Of a stretch of DNA of 64,000 nucleotides, positions 38,701-64,000 are shown in pieces. The position numbers were made by a program, and so were the translations under genes. This DNA is from Rhea pennata (taxonomy: Eukaryota; Chordata; Aves; Rheiformes; Rheidae): assembly GCF_028389875.1 (NCBI RefSeq), contig NC_084667.1, positions 56,522,570 to 56,586,569 on the forward strand, read 5' to 3'. The notes under the pieces were generated by a model. It searched no databases, was not told the DNA's origin, and saw only the letters and a list, made by a program, of their open reading frames with translations. Numbering within the stretch: the stretch's first letter is position 1; each line of letters begins with the position of its first letter.

Positions 38701-41700
38701 ATGAACTAGCCATCTTGGTTGGAGTAAACAAGCTGGGAAAGACTTCTCATACTCCCTTGTCTGTGACTGTTTGGAAACCAAACAAAACAAACCCCATGTA
38801 ATCAGGAAGGTGATGTGAAGTTTTGTGGATTTTGCTCAGTGTGCATAAATATTTTCTGGTATAATATTTGGCTTTTATACAGCGCTTTCCATCTGAAGGC
38901 TTCTGAAATGCTTTACGCTGAGCGGTGCTTTCACTATCTTCCTGTCCTGTTAAATAAAGCATAAAGGCTGAGGGTGGTTTTAACAAAGGTCAAATGGCAG
39001 GTCAGCAGCAGAATCAGGAACAGAGGGCAAGTCTCTCACTCTCAGCTCAGTGAGCAATTTACTGGACCATGATGTATCTGCCGTAGATTTATAAATAAAT
39101 TAAATGAGATGTAAAACTCAACAATGAGAACAGCAGAAGTATTATATTTAAAAATATCTGTATTTTTTCTCAGTTTCTTCATTTTTCCTCTTAAGCTAGG
39201 CTTTCTATGTGATTTTGTTGGTTTGTTCAGTATTGTATTGTTGAGCATTAATTGCCCCCTCCTAAAAACAGATGAAGGGTTTGTGTCTCCCCCTTTGGGA
39301 AGGGAGGAGGATTGAGTTGGAAACTGGTTCTGGTTTAGTCAGATCTGTACAAAAAATCTTCAACAGGCCAAAGTTGTTTCCTACTTGGTTTTCTTGTTAC
39401 AGTTTTGAAGTACTTTGTATTTTGCAGTGGCTGTCATGTTGTCTTGTTTTTTTATTATTATTATTATTTATTTATTTTTAACAGGCTGTATCTCCCAAAG
39501 AAGAAACAAAGACAACAGGTATGTCAGTATTTCCTAATGATTCCTTTCATTTTATGTAAGAAAAATTGTTCTTTTGGCCAGAGTGAGTCACTTGCTGATG
39601 TGTGCTTAGCTAGTCTGCTTGCAGGCATGGGTCATCCAAACTGTTTGATACCAATACTGCATTATTAAATACATACTGTAACTATTTATAATGTTCCTAA
39701 CTGCAATACTAATAAAAAATGTAATATAGCTGTTCCCTAAGAGTCCCTTAATACAGTCTGTTCAGCAGCTGTCTTGCTAAACCAGTGGTATCTCATCTTA
39801 GAACTTGATGCATCATTTAGAGTAGTCCTCCAGTAGGCTGTGAGATGTTGATACTGCTGAAGGTGCCATGTCATTGAATATCTGGACTAATAAGTCTATT
39901 AGTAGTTAGTGACATAAGTAATCAATTGTTGGCATGGCTGCTAGTAAAACCATTTTATATTAATATACAGTGTACCTTAAATACTTCACTGCAGTGATCA
40001 CATCTAATTCTTTTGGCATGGCGGAGATTTTTTCTTTGTCTGTAACCTTTCCTTAGTAACTTTGACACTGCTCTCTCTCTCTAGCTCTGCAGAGAGATTC
40101 AAAAGAGCTGTCCCTTCTCCCATCTCTCTCCTGTGCAATTTCTGTTCTCTGTTTGGTATCTAGACACATATTCCCCTAGCAGGGCATGGGAGTTCAACTT
40201 CTCCTGAAACTTAACTTCAGCTATTTACAAGTTCCATTTTCTGCTAACTACATGTGTTGTCCCAGTAACAGTATGAATGTGCAGATCAATTTATCTCTAC
40301 TTATAAAATACATAGCTTGAATTTGTAGGCCTACATTCTTCTGGCAGACGGGTGTGTGATACTTGATGCCATTTTATTTATACAAAGGTCTTGATTCTAG
40401 TTAATTTATTAAACATGCCTAGTATATAGGGTGTCTGTTGCACTTTGCATAGCCAGTGTGAGACTGGAGATGAACTTCGTTCAAACATATTACAATGCAG
40501 TAGCAAATTAGGAACTTCCAAATGTTTTTCAGAACCACCACCACCATCTAAAATTCCTAAAATTGAAACTTCGCATCCACCGATACCTCCTGCGCATCCA
40601 CCTCCAGGTAAGTCTTTTCTTGAACACTACTTCTCTTACAGTTTACTGCTTTGTTTTTCATTCAGGTGGTGGTAGTGGTGTGAAGGAAGGGACGGTTTGC
40701 TTGATTAATCAGCTTGGCCTATGAAAGTACTAGGTAGATAAGCTTTGGAGGGTATTTTATCTTTGTAGCACTCTTCTTCCAAATGACAAACAAAAAGCTA
40801 TGATGGAAATGAGCATATAGAGGTAGAAAAAAGCAAAATAAAGCTGACTATTAAAGGCCTAGAAAAATAAACTAACTGTGGTTAGCAGGCAAAAAGAGAC
40901 TTGTGTTCTTAAAAGGATGCTATGTTATTGTCACAGTAGCTTCTAACTGTCTTATTGAAGTCCTGCATGTTACATCTTTATTATAGAAACTCTGCAGGTG
41001 TTTGGCCCTTCTAAACAAAAAGGGTATGCTTTATCTTGGCTATGTCCCAAAAGAGGGCTTTCATCTGCTAGAAAACTTTTAACACTTCATATGTGCCTTG
41101 TTTTTGCAAAATAAATTTTACTGTTATAAAAATGTGCTTCCAGCATTTTGACACATTAGTTGTCCTTCCACTGACCCTTAGATACGACATAAATATTTTA
41201 TAGAGCATGCTTCGTAATGTAGCTGCAAGACGACAGCTTCTAACAGGGAATAACAAGGGCTAGAAACAGTGATCTGAAATATAGTAAGACTGTTTTTTTT
41301 TTCCCCCCCGTTTGTTGAAATCCAATTAAGAATGAAGATGCGTGAGTTTTGGTTTTGGGGTTTGTTTTGAGATAATGCTCATCATTTCTTCAGTTAATAA
41401 ATCTTGAATGCGTATCTTATATTCAGGAAGATTTTGGCAATGAACAAATTACCTGTTATAGTTTAAGAGCTACAAATTCTTGAGATTGTAGATACCACAG
41501 CCAGCATACCCACCTTGCGTAATCTAATTATGTAATTGTTCTAGGGAGCAGTTTTGCTGTTAAAACTATGACTGTTTATATAAAGTAAATCCTAGACATG
41601 CAGGTAACGAGTTTCCCTTATTATCTAGAGAAGACAGCTTAATGCACATTCCTCTTGGATATGGCTGCATACAATTCTGTAAAATTCTGATCTTTTTATG

Positions 41701-42981
41701 AATTTCCCTAGGCTGTCATATACTGAACTCTCTGAAATTAGTTGGTGGATCAAAGCTGGTCATATTTTGTGTCCCAAGTAATCGATACCAATTTCTTTCT
41801 TCATCCTCAAGTGTGTCATTACCCTCCCAGCCCTGTTTTTGATAAACAAATTCAAAGCTGAACGTTAATGACTTGAGACTTTGGCCCATATTCTCATACA
41901 GTATTTTAAACATTTGAGACAAGTGAAGTGCAGTGACTAATCCTGGGCCACTTTCTGGACTATAAAAGAGATGGAAGGCAGGCATGGACTGCACAAGATT
42001 GAAACACTAGTCATAAGAGTTGGGGTATCTTGGGTCCCATGACTTCTTAAAATACGCTAGCTGTGATTCTGTCCATCCAGTTTGCTAATTTCTGCTGATT
42101 GTAGAACAATACTTAAGTTGTAAGAAAATCAGTAATGGGTTTAAATTTTAAAATGGGAAGCTGACCTAGGAACTTTGGTCTATAGCTTAGTAATTTTCTA
42201 GTGATGTAGTAAGACCTGAATGGATACTATGTGGCATACAGAGACTTAGAGAATTGTGACGTGCTCTTTTGATGCGTTTATTGGAGGAAAATTAAAAGAG
42301 TATTTAGATGCTGTTGCTACCACCTTCAGAAAAATAAAACTTCTTTTATTTGTTCCAGAGCGCAAGCCTCCTTTGACAACTTCAGTTTCAATGGGAGAAG
42401 CAGAGCAAACTACTACCGTGGACTCAGTAGATATGCCAAAGGTCCAGATTCCTCCCCCTGCTCATCCTGCCCCCGTACATCAACCTCCACCTCTGCCACA
42501 TCGGCCCCCACCCCCACCCCCAACTAGTTATATTACAGGGATGTCTACTACAAATTCTTACATGTCAGGGGAGGGTTATCAAAGTCTTCAGTCAATGATG
42601 AAAACAGAAGGACCAACATATGGAGCTTTGCCACCGGCCTATGGACCACCAACTCACCTACCATATCATCCACATGTCTATCCTCCCAACCCTCCACCAC
42701 CAGTTCCTCCTCCACCCCCCACTTCATTCCCTCCACCCAATATCCCACCTCCTACTCCTGGCTATCCTCCTCCACCTACATACAATCCTAACTTCCCACC
42801 TCCAAGACTGCCTCCAACTCATGCAGTACCACCTCATCCACCTCCAGGGCTGGGAATGCCACCAGCTAGTTATCCCCCACCTACCGTTCCCCCAGGTGGA
42901 CAGCCACCTGTACCACCTCCAATTCCACCACCTGGTATGCCACCTGTAGCAGGACTTGGACGTGCTACGTGGATGAGATAG
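26821..42981 (+). CDS. CCNK: Cyclin K, 589 residues in ten coding exons
   Basis: Exons: 26821-27017, 28055-28136, 28917-29048, 29879-29984, 30119-30176, 32562-32731, 35787-36079, 39485-39518, 40533-40607 and 42359-42981. They total 1770 bases and join in frame. Cyclin K is the nuclear regulatory subunit of CDK12 and CDK13, which phosphorylate the RNA polymerase II C-terminal domain and support transcription of long and DNA-repair genes. The protein begins [12 protein letters not shown]. Two cyclin folds span about residues 20-255, including [15 protein letters not shown] (67-81), [11 protein letters not shown] and the second-fold segment [16 protein letters not shown] glutamine-rich linker has an 11-Q run at 313-323, and a proline-rich tail (383-589) ends GRATWMR. 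Human cyclin K is 580 residues and near-identical in the cyclin folds. The start is fixed by the homologous N-terminus and by two in-frame TAA codons immediately upstream. The Kozak context is weak (T at -3, A at +4). It shares its promoter with SETD3. Confidence 0.97.
27018..28054 (+). other. CCNK: CCNK intron 2, U12-type (minor spliceosome) intron
   Basis: The 5' splice site is GTATCCTTT (27018-27026), a perfect match to the minor-spliceosome donor consensus. TCCTTAAC at 28036-28043 matches the U12 branch-site consensus, with its branch adenosine about a dozen bases before the acceptor AG at 28053-28054, the spacing typical of U12 introns. There is no polypyrimidine tract between branch site and AG, as expected. 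The 1037-base intron also contains the T run at 27861-27885. If the intron is retained, translation ends at a stop (27055-27057) after 78 residues. Confidence 0.9.
27861..27885. repeat. Poly(T) tract in CCNK intron 2
   Basis: Twenty-five uninterrupted T residues, preceded by further T/C-rich sequence. It lies about 170 bases upstream of the U12 branch site and is too far away to act as its pyrimidine tract. Confidence 0.85.
28055..28136 (+). CDS. CCNK: CCNK exon 3 (residues 66-93)
   Basis: 82 bases. The first base completes Leu66 and 27 codons follow, encoding [20 protein letters not shown] and then FKQFPRY. This is core cyclin fold 1. The donor is TAT|gtaagt. Confidence 0.96.
28917..29048 (+). 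CDS. CCNK: CCNK exon 4 (residues 94-137)
   Basis: 44 codons in phase 0, preceded by 'ctttctttttcag' and followed by gtgaag. It encodes [20 protein letters not shown] and on to FGDDPK, which includes the cyclin-fold helix with the conserved LAGKVEE motif that contacts the kinase. Confidence 0.96.
29705..29740. repeat. T36 tract in CCNK intron 4
   Basis: Thirty-six uninterrupted T residues about 140 bases upstream of the exon 5 acceptor. The length is likely polymorphic and is unreliable in any assembly. Confidence 0.9.
29879..29984 (+). CDS. CCNK: CCNK exon 5 (residues 138-173 partial)
   Basis: 106 bases encoding [30 protein letters not shown] and AKQLK plus the first base of Gly173. This is the end of cyclin fold 1 and the linker to fold 2. 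The acceptor is tctctag and the donor is gtaaaa. Only 134 bases of intron separate it from exon 6. Confidence 0.96.
30119..30176 (+). CDS. CCNK: CCNK exon 6 (residues 173-192 partial)
   Basis: 58 bases encoding [19 protein letters not shown] plus two bases of Ser192. It is the first helix of cyclin fold 2. The acceptor is tttttcag and the donor is gtaaga. Confidence 0.96.
32562..32731 (+). CDS. CCNK: CCNK exon 7 (residues 192-249 partial)
   Basis: 170 bases encoding [40 protein letters not shown] and [16 protein letters not shown]. This is the bulk of cyclin fold 2. The donor is GAAG|gtatgg. Confidence 0.96.
33720..35440 (-). mobile_element. Ancient CR1-like LINE remnant, antisense, in CCNK intron 7
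   Basis: Read on the plus strand, this region follows the reverse complement of an old amniote CR1-type LINE in the right order. It has 'aaccTgactcctactagctt' (33855), 'tgatttTgcaggcatccatc' (33939), 'cataTccac' (33959), a block near 34494-34530 with 'aaattttgtcacctcc', 'ccaacgcagacc' (34556), 'catccagttctggtgatttt' (35095), 'gatgcaaagaactcagctTt' (35269) and 'gtcctccttaagtgctgctc' (35301). It is heavily diverged and deleted, older than the CR1 copies left of the promoter, and lies antisense to CCNK. The boundaries are approximate and the matches are from remembered consensus sequence. Confidence 0.6.
35787..36079 (+). CDS. CCNK: CCNK exon 8 (residues 249-346)
   Basis: 293 bases. The first two complete Asp249, then 97 codons run from [19 protein letters not shown] through the glutamine-rich linker to KRPA. 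It covers the last helix of cyclin fold 2 and the disordered Q/S/P-rich linker. The acceptor is tttcttag and the donor is GCA|gtaagt. Confidence 0.95.
35978..36010 (+). repeat. CCNK: CAG/CAA repeat encoding an 11-residue polyglutamine run
   Basis: The order is two CAA, eight CAG and one CAA, encoding Q313-Q323 of cyclin K. The pure CAG part (36-mer minus flanking CAA, 35984-36007) is the part likely to change length. The human protein, as I remember it, has a Q-rich stretch interrupted by proline at the same place. Confidence 0.9.
37641..37735. repeat. Three-copy palindromic minisatellite in CCNK intron 8
   Basis: Three adjacent units of about 27-29 bases begin at 37641, 37670 and 37697. Each runs TACATT...GTATATAATA...TTAATGTA, with the third decaying after TATAATAATTAATTA. 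The first unit is itself an inverted repeat, because TACATTAAGT pairs with ACTTAATGTA. The array is therefore both tandem and cruciform-capable, and very AT-rich. Confidence 0.8.
39485..39518 (+). CDS. CCNK: CCNK exon 9 (residues 347-358 partial), 34-base exon
   Basis: Eleven codons, [11 protein letters not shown], plus the first base of Glu358. The acceptor follows an unusual TTA/TTTA-repeat tract ending 'ttttaacag', and the donor is gtatgt. The human protein has the matching VSPKEENK segment. Because 34 is not a multiple of three, skipping this exon would shift the frame of the proline-rich tail. Confidence 0.92.
40533..40607 (+). CDS. CCNK: CCNK exon 10 (residues 358-383 partial)
   Basis: 75 bases encoding [20 protein letters not shown] and AHPPP plus the first base of Glu383. 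The acceptor is gtttttcag and the donor is CCAG|gtaagt. It carries the KIPKIE motif that precedes the proline-rich tail in vertebrate cyclin K. Confidence 0.95.
42359..42981 (+). CDS. CCNK: CCNK exon 11, coding part (residues 383-589 and stop)
   Basis: The acceptor is tgttccag. It encodes [55 protein letters not shown] and a long run of proline/glycine/tyrosine-rich repeats ending GLGRATWMR and TAG at 42979-42981. The tail is low-complexity and disordered, and the composition produces open antisense and out-of-frame shadows that should not be read as genes. Confidence 0.96.
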
Positions 42982-43705
42982 CATGAGGTAACTTTTGCAT
43001 GATATCCTTTCATGTTGAATAGGCAGAAGTAGTGAGCCAAAAACTACATTGTAAGATGAAGAGGAGGATAATTTGTATAATTTAGATGAAGAAATGAGAC
43101 CATGAAATGGAAACGTAGCTGATCTGTTTGCAGTATTGTTTATGGTGAGTTATATAGGCTTCTAGATTTTAATTAGCTTTGCAGTATCTATTCTAACTTT
43201 ATACGTTTGACTGAAGTCTAAATTGTCTCAAGTTATTCCAGCACTGGATTACTTTGTACTAGCAAAAATGTTAACCAGCCATATTGGCTCAATTATATCA
43301 GTAAGAAGTAAATTTCCTTCTAGAAAATCAGTGCCTATTTTTGAGTATCAAAACAACCAGATACCATGAAATCTCATCTACGGTAAGAAGCTTAATTTTC
43401 GTTAACAATCAAAACAACACTTGATGTCAAGCATCAAAGCTACTTTATTTAAAAGAAATTCTGAATGCTAGATGACTGAAATCATTTTAAGGTGTTTGCC
43501 TTGCTGGTATTTTTGTTTTGGAATGTACTGGTATCTTAAAGTATTGTATGTTTACACCTATTTGCAGATTCCTGTACATAATATATATATTTTCTAAGTG
43601 TGAAAGTCTGAATGTAAAAACCTACTGTGATTTACATTCTGGTTATAAATGGGACTACTTCATTCACACCTACTCAAATAAAATTGGTTCTGAATTTAGC
43701 GGATT
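42982..43705 (+). other. CCNK: CCNK 3' UTR
   Basis: AT-rich sequence from the stop codon to the expected cleavage site just after the AATAAA at 43677. TGTACATA at 43573-43580 fits the Pumilio recognition element (TGTANATA). A GTAACT donor-like site lies right after the stop but has no obvious partner. The length of about 720 bases is inferred from the first canonical poly(A) signal. Longer forms would overlap CCDC85C. Confidence 0.7.
43677..43682 (+). terminator. CCNK: CCNK poly(A) signal AATAAA
   Basis: A canonical hexamer about 700 bases after the stop codon, followed by a short T/G-containing stretch (ttggttctg). It is the best candidate for the CCNK mRNA end. Confidence 0.7.
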
Positions 43706-43792
43706 TCCAAGTTTTTCATACTAGTTCAGAATTCATAGCTGTGGTACATTACAAGATATTTCAGCAGTGGTCTTCCAAACCTTATTGAGCAG

Positions 43793-43824
43793 TTTATTTA
43801 AAAAGAATGTAATTTCATTTTATT
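43793..43824 (-). terminator. CCDC85C: CCDC85C tandem poly(A) signals
   Basis: On the minus strand AATAAA occurs at 43824-43819 and again at 43798-43793. These are the last canonical signals before the convergent CCNK 3' end. Cleavage would be expected around 43765-43780, leaving only about 60-80 bp between the two genes. Confidence 0.55.
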
Positions 43825-44772
43825 CAACTAAAAGTATACACTATCACAATCAATCTCTTACTTCATTTTTACTAAAATATTTCAAATGAATGTTTTACAC
43901 ACATTATCAAAAAAATCTGTACTATTATTTTCCCTCCCCCCCAAAAGCCAGAGTGGTTCAATAATAGGTAAAAATGTGTGCTAAGATCTAAAGAATTTTG
44001 CTATATACACAACAGTAGGTGCTAACTTTTCCAGTTCTTTGTAAATCATATACAGAAAATATAGCAGGGCTGTAATATCACAGGTTTAACAGAAATCAAA
44101 CTTCAAACTGATTTCCAAAGCAGCACAGATAGACTTTCCCCACATTATGAAAAATATACAATTTTATCACTTTACAGTCATGCACTTTGAAAAAGATCAG
44201 TAGTACTCTTCCCCCCCAGTTTCTAAAAAGATAAAAGGTCACTTTAACACTGATTTTTTTTTTCTTTTTTTATTATATCTTAATATTTGGATAAAAATGT
44301 GCCATTTTCAAACAAGTTGTGCTCAGCAGACTTATCAAGGTGCAAAGAGCCAACTGAAGCTGGTTATGGAAATACTGTTCAGTCACTCCAAAAAAATGTC
44401 GAGGATGTGATTCTGCTTTCCCTAAACAAGCAAGGTCTGTTTGGGGTTAGTGGATGTTTCCTTTGCCATAGGGTGGCAGAACGCAGGACTTCAATCTTGA
44501 GGAAATTAACTTGGGCAATTGCCCCCAGCTATATCAATTTAATGGCCACTGTTTCAAGGGATGCTCCCCTCCAACTTAATGTCCAAAGCTCCTCAGGTAG
44601 TTTTCACTGAAGACTTAGCACATAGTTAAGTGAATTTAAATATGCATATAAAACTTCTTTTTAGACAACTGAAAATTTAGCACCCAAGTCATCCTGTAAA
44701 GTCATTGAGTGTCATTTTTCTCCAGGAAGACACTTTTTAGTTCAAATGGAGCTAGGTATGAAGAGTAGCAAG

Positions 44773-44775
<3 letters not shown>

Positions 44776-44819
<44 letters not shown>

Positions 44820-44847
44820 AAAGAAAGAAAGAAAGAAAAGAAAAAAC
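44776..44847. repeat. A42 tract followed by (GAAA)n
   Basis: Forty-two uninterrupted A residues (44776-44817) followed by several GAAA repeats. On the CCDC85C sense strand this is T-rich. No retroposed gene copy was recognised next to it. Confidence 0.9.
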
Positions 44848-46952
44848 AGCATATACAGCACTGTTATGTTCTTCTGTTAAATCAAAAATGCACACCTTGC
44901 CTCTAAGGCTTATTCTGCCAAATAAAATCATTAAAAAATACAGATTATACCCTACAAATATATAGGTTATTCAACTGAACTAACTGGCTGCCCTGTAAAT
45001 TGGCTTTTTAGGATTTATAAACCTACTGGACCTTGATTACAGCACTACATCCCTTGTAGGTGAGATCTGCAGGTAGAATGAAACAGACTTTGCCTAATGT
45101 CACCAAATAGATTTTGAGAGAAGTTTTGTAACGGCTATGTTTGTTTGAGAGCTTAATGGTGAGACTAATACTCTGATTAGCATAGCTCATCTGGTTGAGA
45201 GGACCTGCTAGTCTAATATACTCCTAAAATAATAAGCATGTCATCAACACAGTTACTTCCTACAAGTGTTGGTAATGTTTACATTACTTTAGTTAAAACT
45301 CACTGGCATAAATTAACCTGGCTCCCAACATGCTTAAATTCTCTGTCTTAATCCAGAGATTAGTTACCATCAAAATTAAAATGGGCTAATGAGCAGATAA
45401 AGAAATCCTCTGTTAAACATTAGATGTTAAAGAATGATGTGTCTGATTTGCCTTTCTCTGGAAGGGGCAAAAGTCACCTTTTCTGATATGAAAATCGCAG
45501 GGTATAAATCGTACAGGAGGAAAAAAAATAATCAAGGGCTAGTAGAAACTGGAGGGCAATAAAAAAATAGGCAAAACAAAACAAAGGGGAGGAAATCAGG
45601 AATCTTCTACAGAGACAGTCATATTCTAGAATTGATTTTTCCAGACTTACACTGGATGCAAATACTTCCTAGAGTTACAGTTAGCCAGCTCTCTATCTGC
45701 TCACTCAGCAATAGTTAAGAAGTAAGTTACGGTGAGTGGCTGGGTTGAGTTGGGCAGAGTATCTTCTTGATTTCTTCTTTTTTAAATAAACTACTCATCT
45801 TGACACATATGTTTTTGTTTCTACACCCCATAATGAAGTGGTTCTTACACTTACTGGTTAATATGTATTTTTGTTATATTCCTTATATTTTTATTGGCTA
45901 TAGACCAAGCTTTGACACTGCATGTTAGAGTTTTATTACTTGCAAGCACTAGTTCCTTGTTTTTTTGTTGGTGCTCCTTATCAATGTAATAACAGTAGTC
46001 AAGAATTCAACTAGTTGAACAATTTTTTTTTAGCAGCAAGACCCTGTCCAGCTAATTCAACCGTTTCTTACAGAGAATAAAAAGAAAGTGGTTAGGTTTG
46101 AAGTCATTAAATCTTCAAACTAATCACTAAGACAATGCAACTTTTGAAGAGGAGATGTTGATCTTTACACATGCTAGTCTTTAACATTATTTAACACCAA
46201 TGCGTTTAATAACAACACCCAGCTTCCTTGGACTATTGGGAAAAGATGGGAAGGAACGTCTACTGAAATACAGGGCCAGTTGCTATGACAAATTGGAAAA
46301 GAAAGGGTGTCAAATTCTTACTACACCTACACAAGCAGCTACACCACACTAACAAAATATAAGTCCCATTGTTTTTATGTACAACCATTTGAAGAAGGAA
46401 AAACGCACTTGTTTTGGTTTATTAACAAAAATAAAGCTTCAATAGCAGCAAGTAATCTTACCCGACAGCCCATGTTAATAATCCAGTTTTTATTCAGCTC
46501 TGCGAGGTTGTTGTTTGGTTACCTTACACAGTAACCAATATAAGTGAGGGTTCCAGCAAAAACATTTTAAAAAAATATCCAAATCTTCCGTATGTGAAAG
46601 ATGAGCTGCTGTTGAAGATACTGTGAAAGCCTTAAGTGCTGCTAGGACGGCTGTTTCTGCTGAATTAATAAAAGCTTTACAGCAACAGCGTTGCTGTATT
46701 TGTAGGGAATACTGGTGTCTGGCTAAGTGACTTCAATTCATTCACATTATGACTACTGAAATTTAAGTGTCATTTGTTCATGGAAAATCAGTCATTAACA
46801 GCTCATATGGAGTCTCAAGCTTTTCTGTATGCTTGTGAGATGAGTACCACAGTACAAAGTATGAAGCGGTAAAAGTGTTTAATCCCTCCGCTCAGTGTTT
46901 TACACAGCGCCTTGTGAAAACAGTCATATGTCATTCCCCAAAATAAGGACCT

Positions 46953-46953
<1 letters not shown>

Positions 46954-46988
<35 letters not shown>
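46954..46988. repeat. A35 tract
   Basis: Thirty-five uninterrupted A residues inside the predicted CCDC85C 3' UTR, preceded by 'aaataaggacctc'. It is a simple repeat. The T-rich form would be present in the CCDC85C mRNA. Confidence 0.9.
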
Positions 46989-46990
<2 letters not shown>

Positions 46991-47484
46991 AGTAGCAGCT
47001 TAGGAAATTGGCAGCCCGTAAACCAATGAATCCAAATTGCTCTTTCCCTGGAAGGTTCCAAAAACGTGCTGCCTGGAGCCGCTAGCCTAGTTATGAATCA
47101 GTTAACAAGCAGGTGGACAGAAGCAATACAAACTGTGACTTCTCTGCAGGTTAAGGTTTCTTCTTGTTCTTTTTAGAAATTCTCTCAAGTTAATTCTACA
47201 AACAGACCATACAACAAAGCAGGTTTGAACTACAATACAAATGATGCAAGTCTGGCATTACTGAATGGTTACCCATCAAACGTTGGTTCCAGAGCACCAC
47301 AGCCTGAAATCAGGCTTTTAGCTGCCATATTTACACTATTGACAGTTACAAAAAAAGCAAAAATAGGAAAAAGCCTGAAAAAAACAACTCCCTCCCCCCC
47401 AATCTCCCGAAACAGGTAGCCACAAACAGTAACTCTCTCTCTTTTAGTCTTCATGGAGTCACTTCCAGTCTACGGATGATATTC

Positions 47485-64000
<16,516 letters not shown>

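Larger units (their letters stand above)
43775..47484 (-). other. CCDC85C: CCDC85C 3' UTR (predicted, about 3.7 kb)
   Basis: This runs from the CCDC85C stop codon leftward to the tandem poly(A) signals. No other gene is visible in the interval, and a long 3' UTR is usual for this gene family. Minus-strand Pumilio-type elements occur at 46383-46376 and 44009-44002. Two long runs, which read as poly(T) on this strand (46988-46954 and 44817-44776), interrupt it. Several other AATAAA hexamers on this strand could give shorter transcripts. Confidence 0.6.

Noticed and set aside
42620-42984. Out-of-frame plus-strand (H/L-rich) and minus-strand (W/R-rich) open frames in CCNK exon 11
   Set aside because: Both are by-products of the proline-codon bias of the real frame, which encodes the conserved cyclin K tail.
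44776-44847. A42 tract as the tail of a processed pseudogene or retroposon
   Set aside because: No coding or SINE-like sequence precedes it, and no flanking target-site duplication was found.

Overview
The window is vertebrate nuclear DNA, most likely from a bird and at least from a sauropsid. The genes are split into short coding exons with GT-AG introns. The interspersed repeats are degraded CR1-type LINEs, there is one strong CpG-island promoter, and the recognisable proteins are vertebrate. I cannot name the species.

Layout: positions 1 to about 24.6 kb look like the long first intron of a minus-strand gene whose only visible exon is a non-coding first exon ending at 24607. Vertebrate synteny (SETD3, CCNK and CCDC85C in this order and orientation) makes it SETD3, the actin-histidine methyltransferase, but no SETD3 coding exon lies inside the window. 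The intron carries two plus-strand CR1 remnants, many homopolymer tracts and a few exon-like segments. A CpG island at about 24.03-25.47 kb is a shared bidirectional promoter with six CCAAT/ATTGG boxes. From it CCNK (cyclin K) runs rightward. Its non-coding exon 1 ends at 25220, its start codon is at 26821 and its stop ends at 42981. Ten coding exons join without any frame conflict into a 589-residue protein with two cyclin folds, a glutamine-rich linker and a proline-rich tail. The first coding intron has the sequence signature of a minor-spliceosome (U12-type) intron. Intron 7 holds an old antisense CR1 copy.

CCNK ends at a poly(A) signal at 43677. About 110 bp further on, in tail-to-tail orientation, lies the poly(A) signal of CCDC85C, which is transcribed leftward. 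About 3.7 kb of CCDC85C 3' UTR follows, then its last three coding exons (47485-47574, 49312-49410 and 56554-56649), giving the C-terminal 94 residues. The rest of the gene lies beyond the right edge, and 56.65-64 kb is intron.

The genes are housekeeping or developmental neighbours, not a functional operon-like system. Cyclin K activates CDK12 and CDK13 for RNA polymerase II CTD phosphorylation, SETD3 methylates actin, and CCDC85C is a junctional coiled-coil protein. I found no new gene system. The most interesting points are the U12-type intron in CCNK, the dense CCAAT array, a poly(A) hexamer that overlaps the CCNK start codon, and several exon-like segments with good splice sites.
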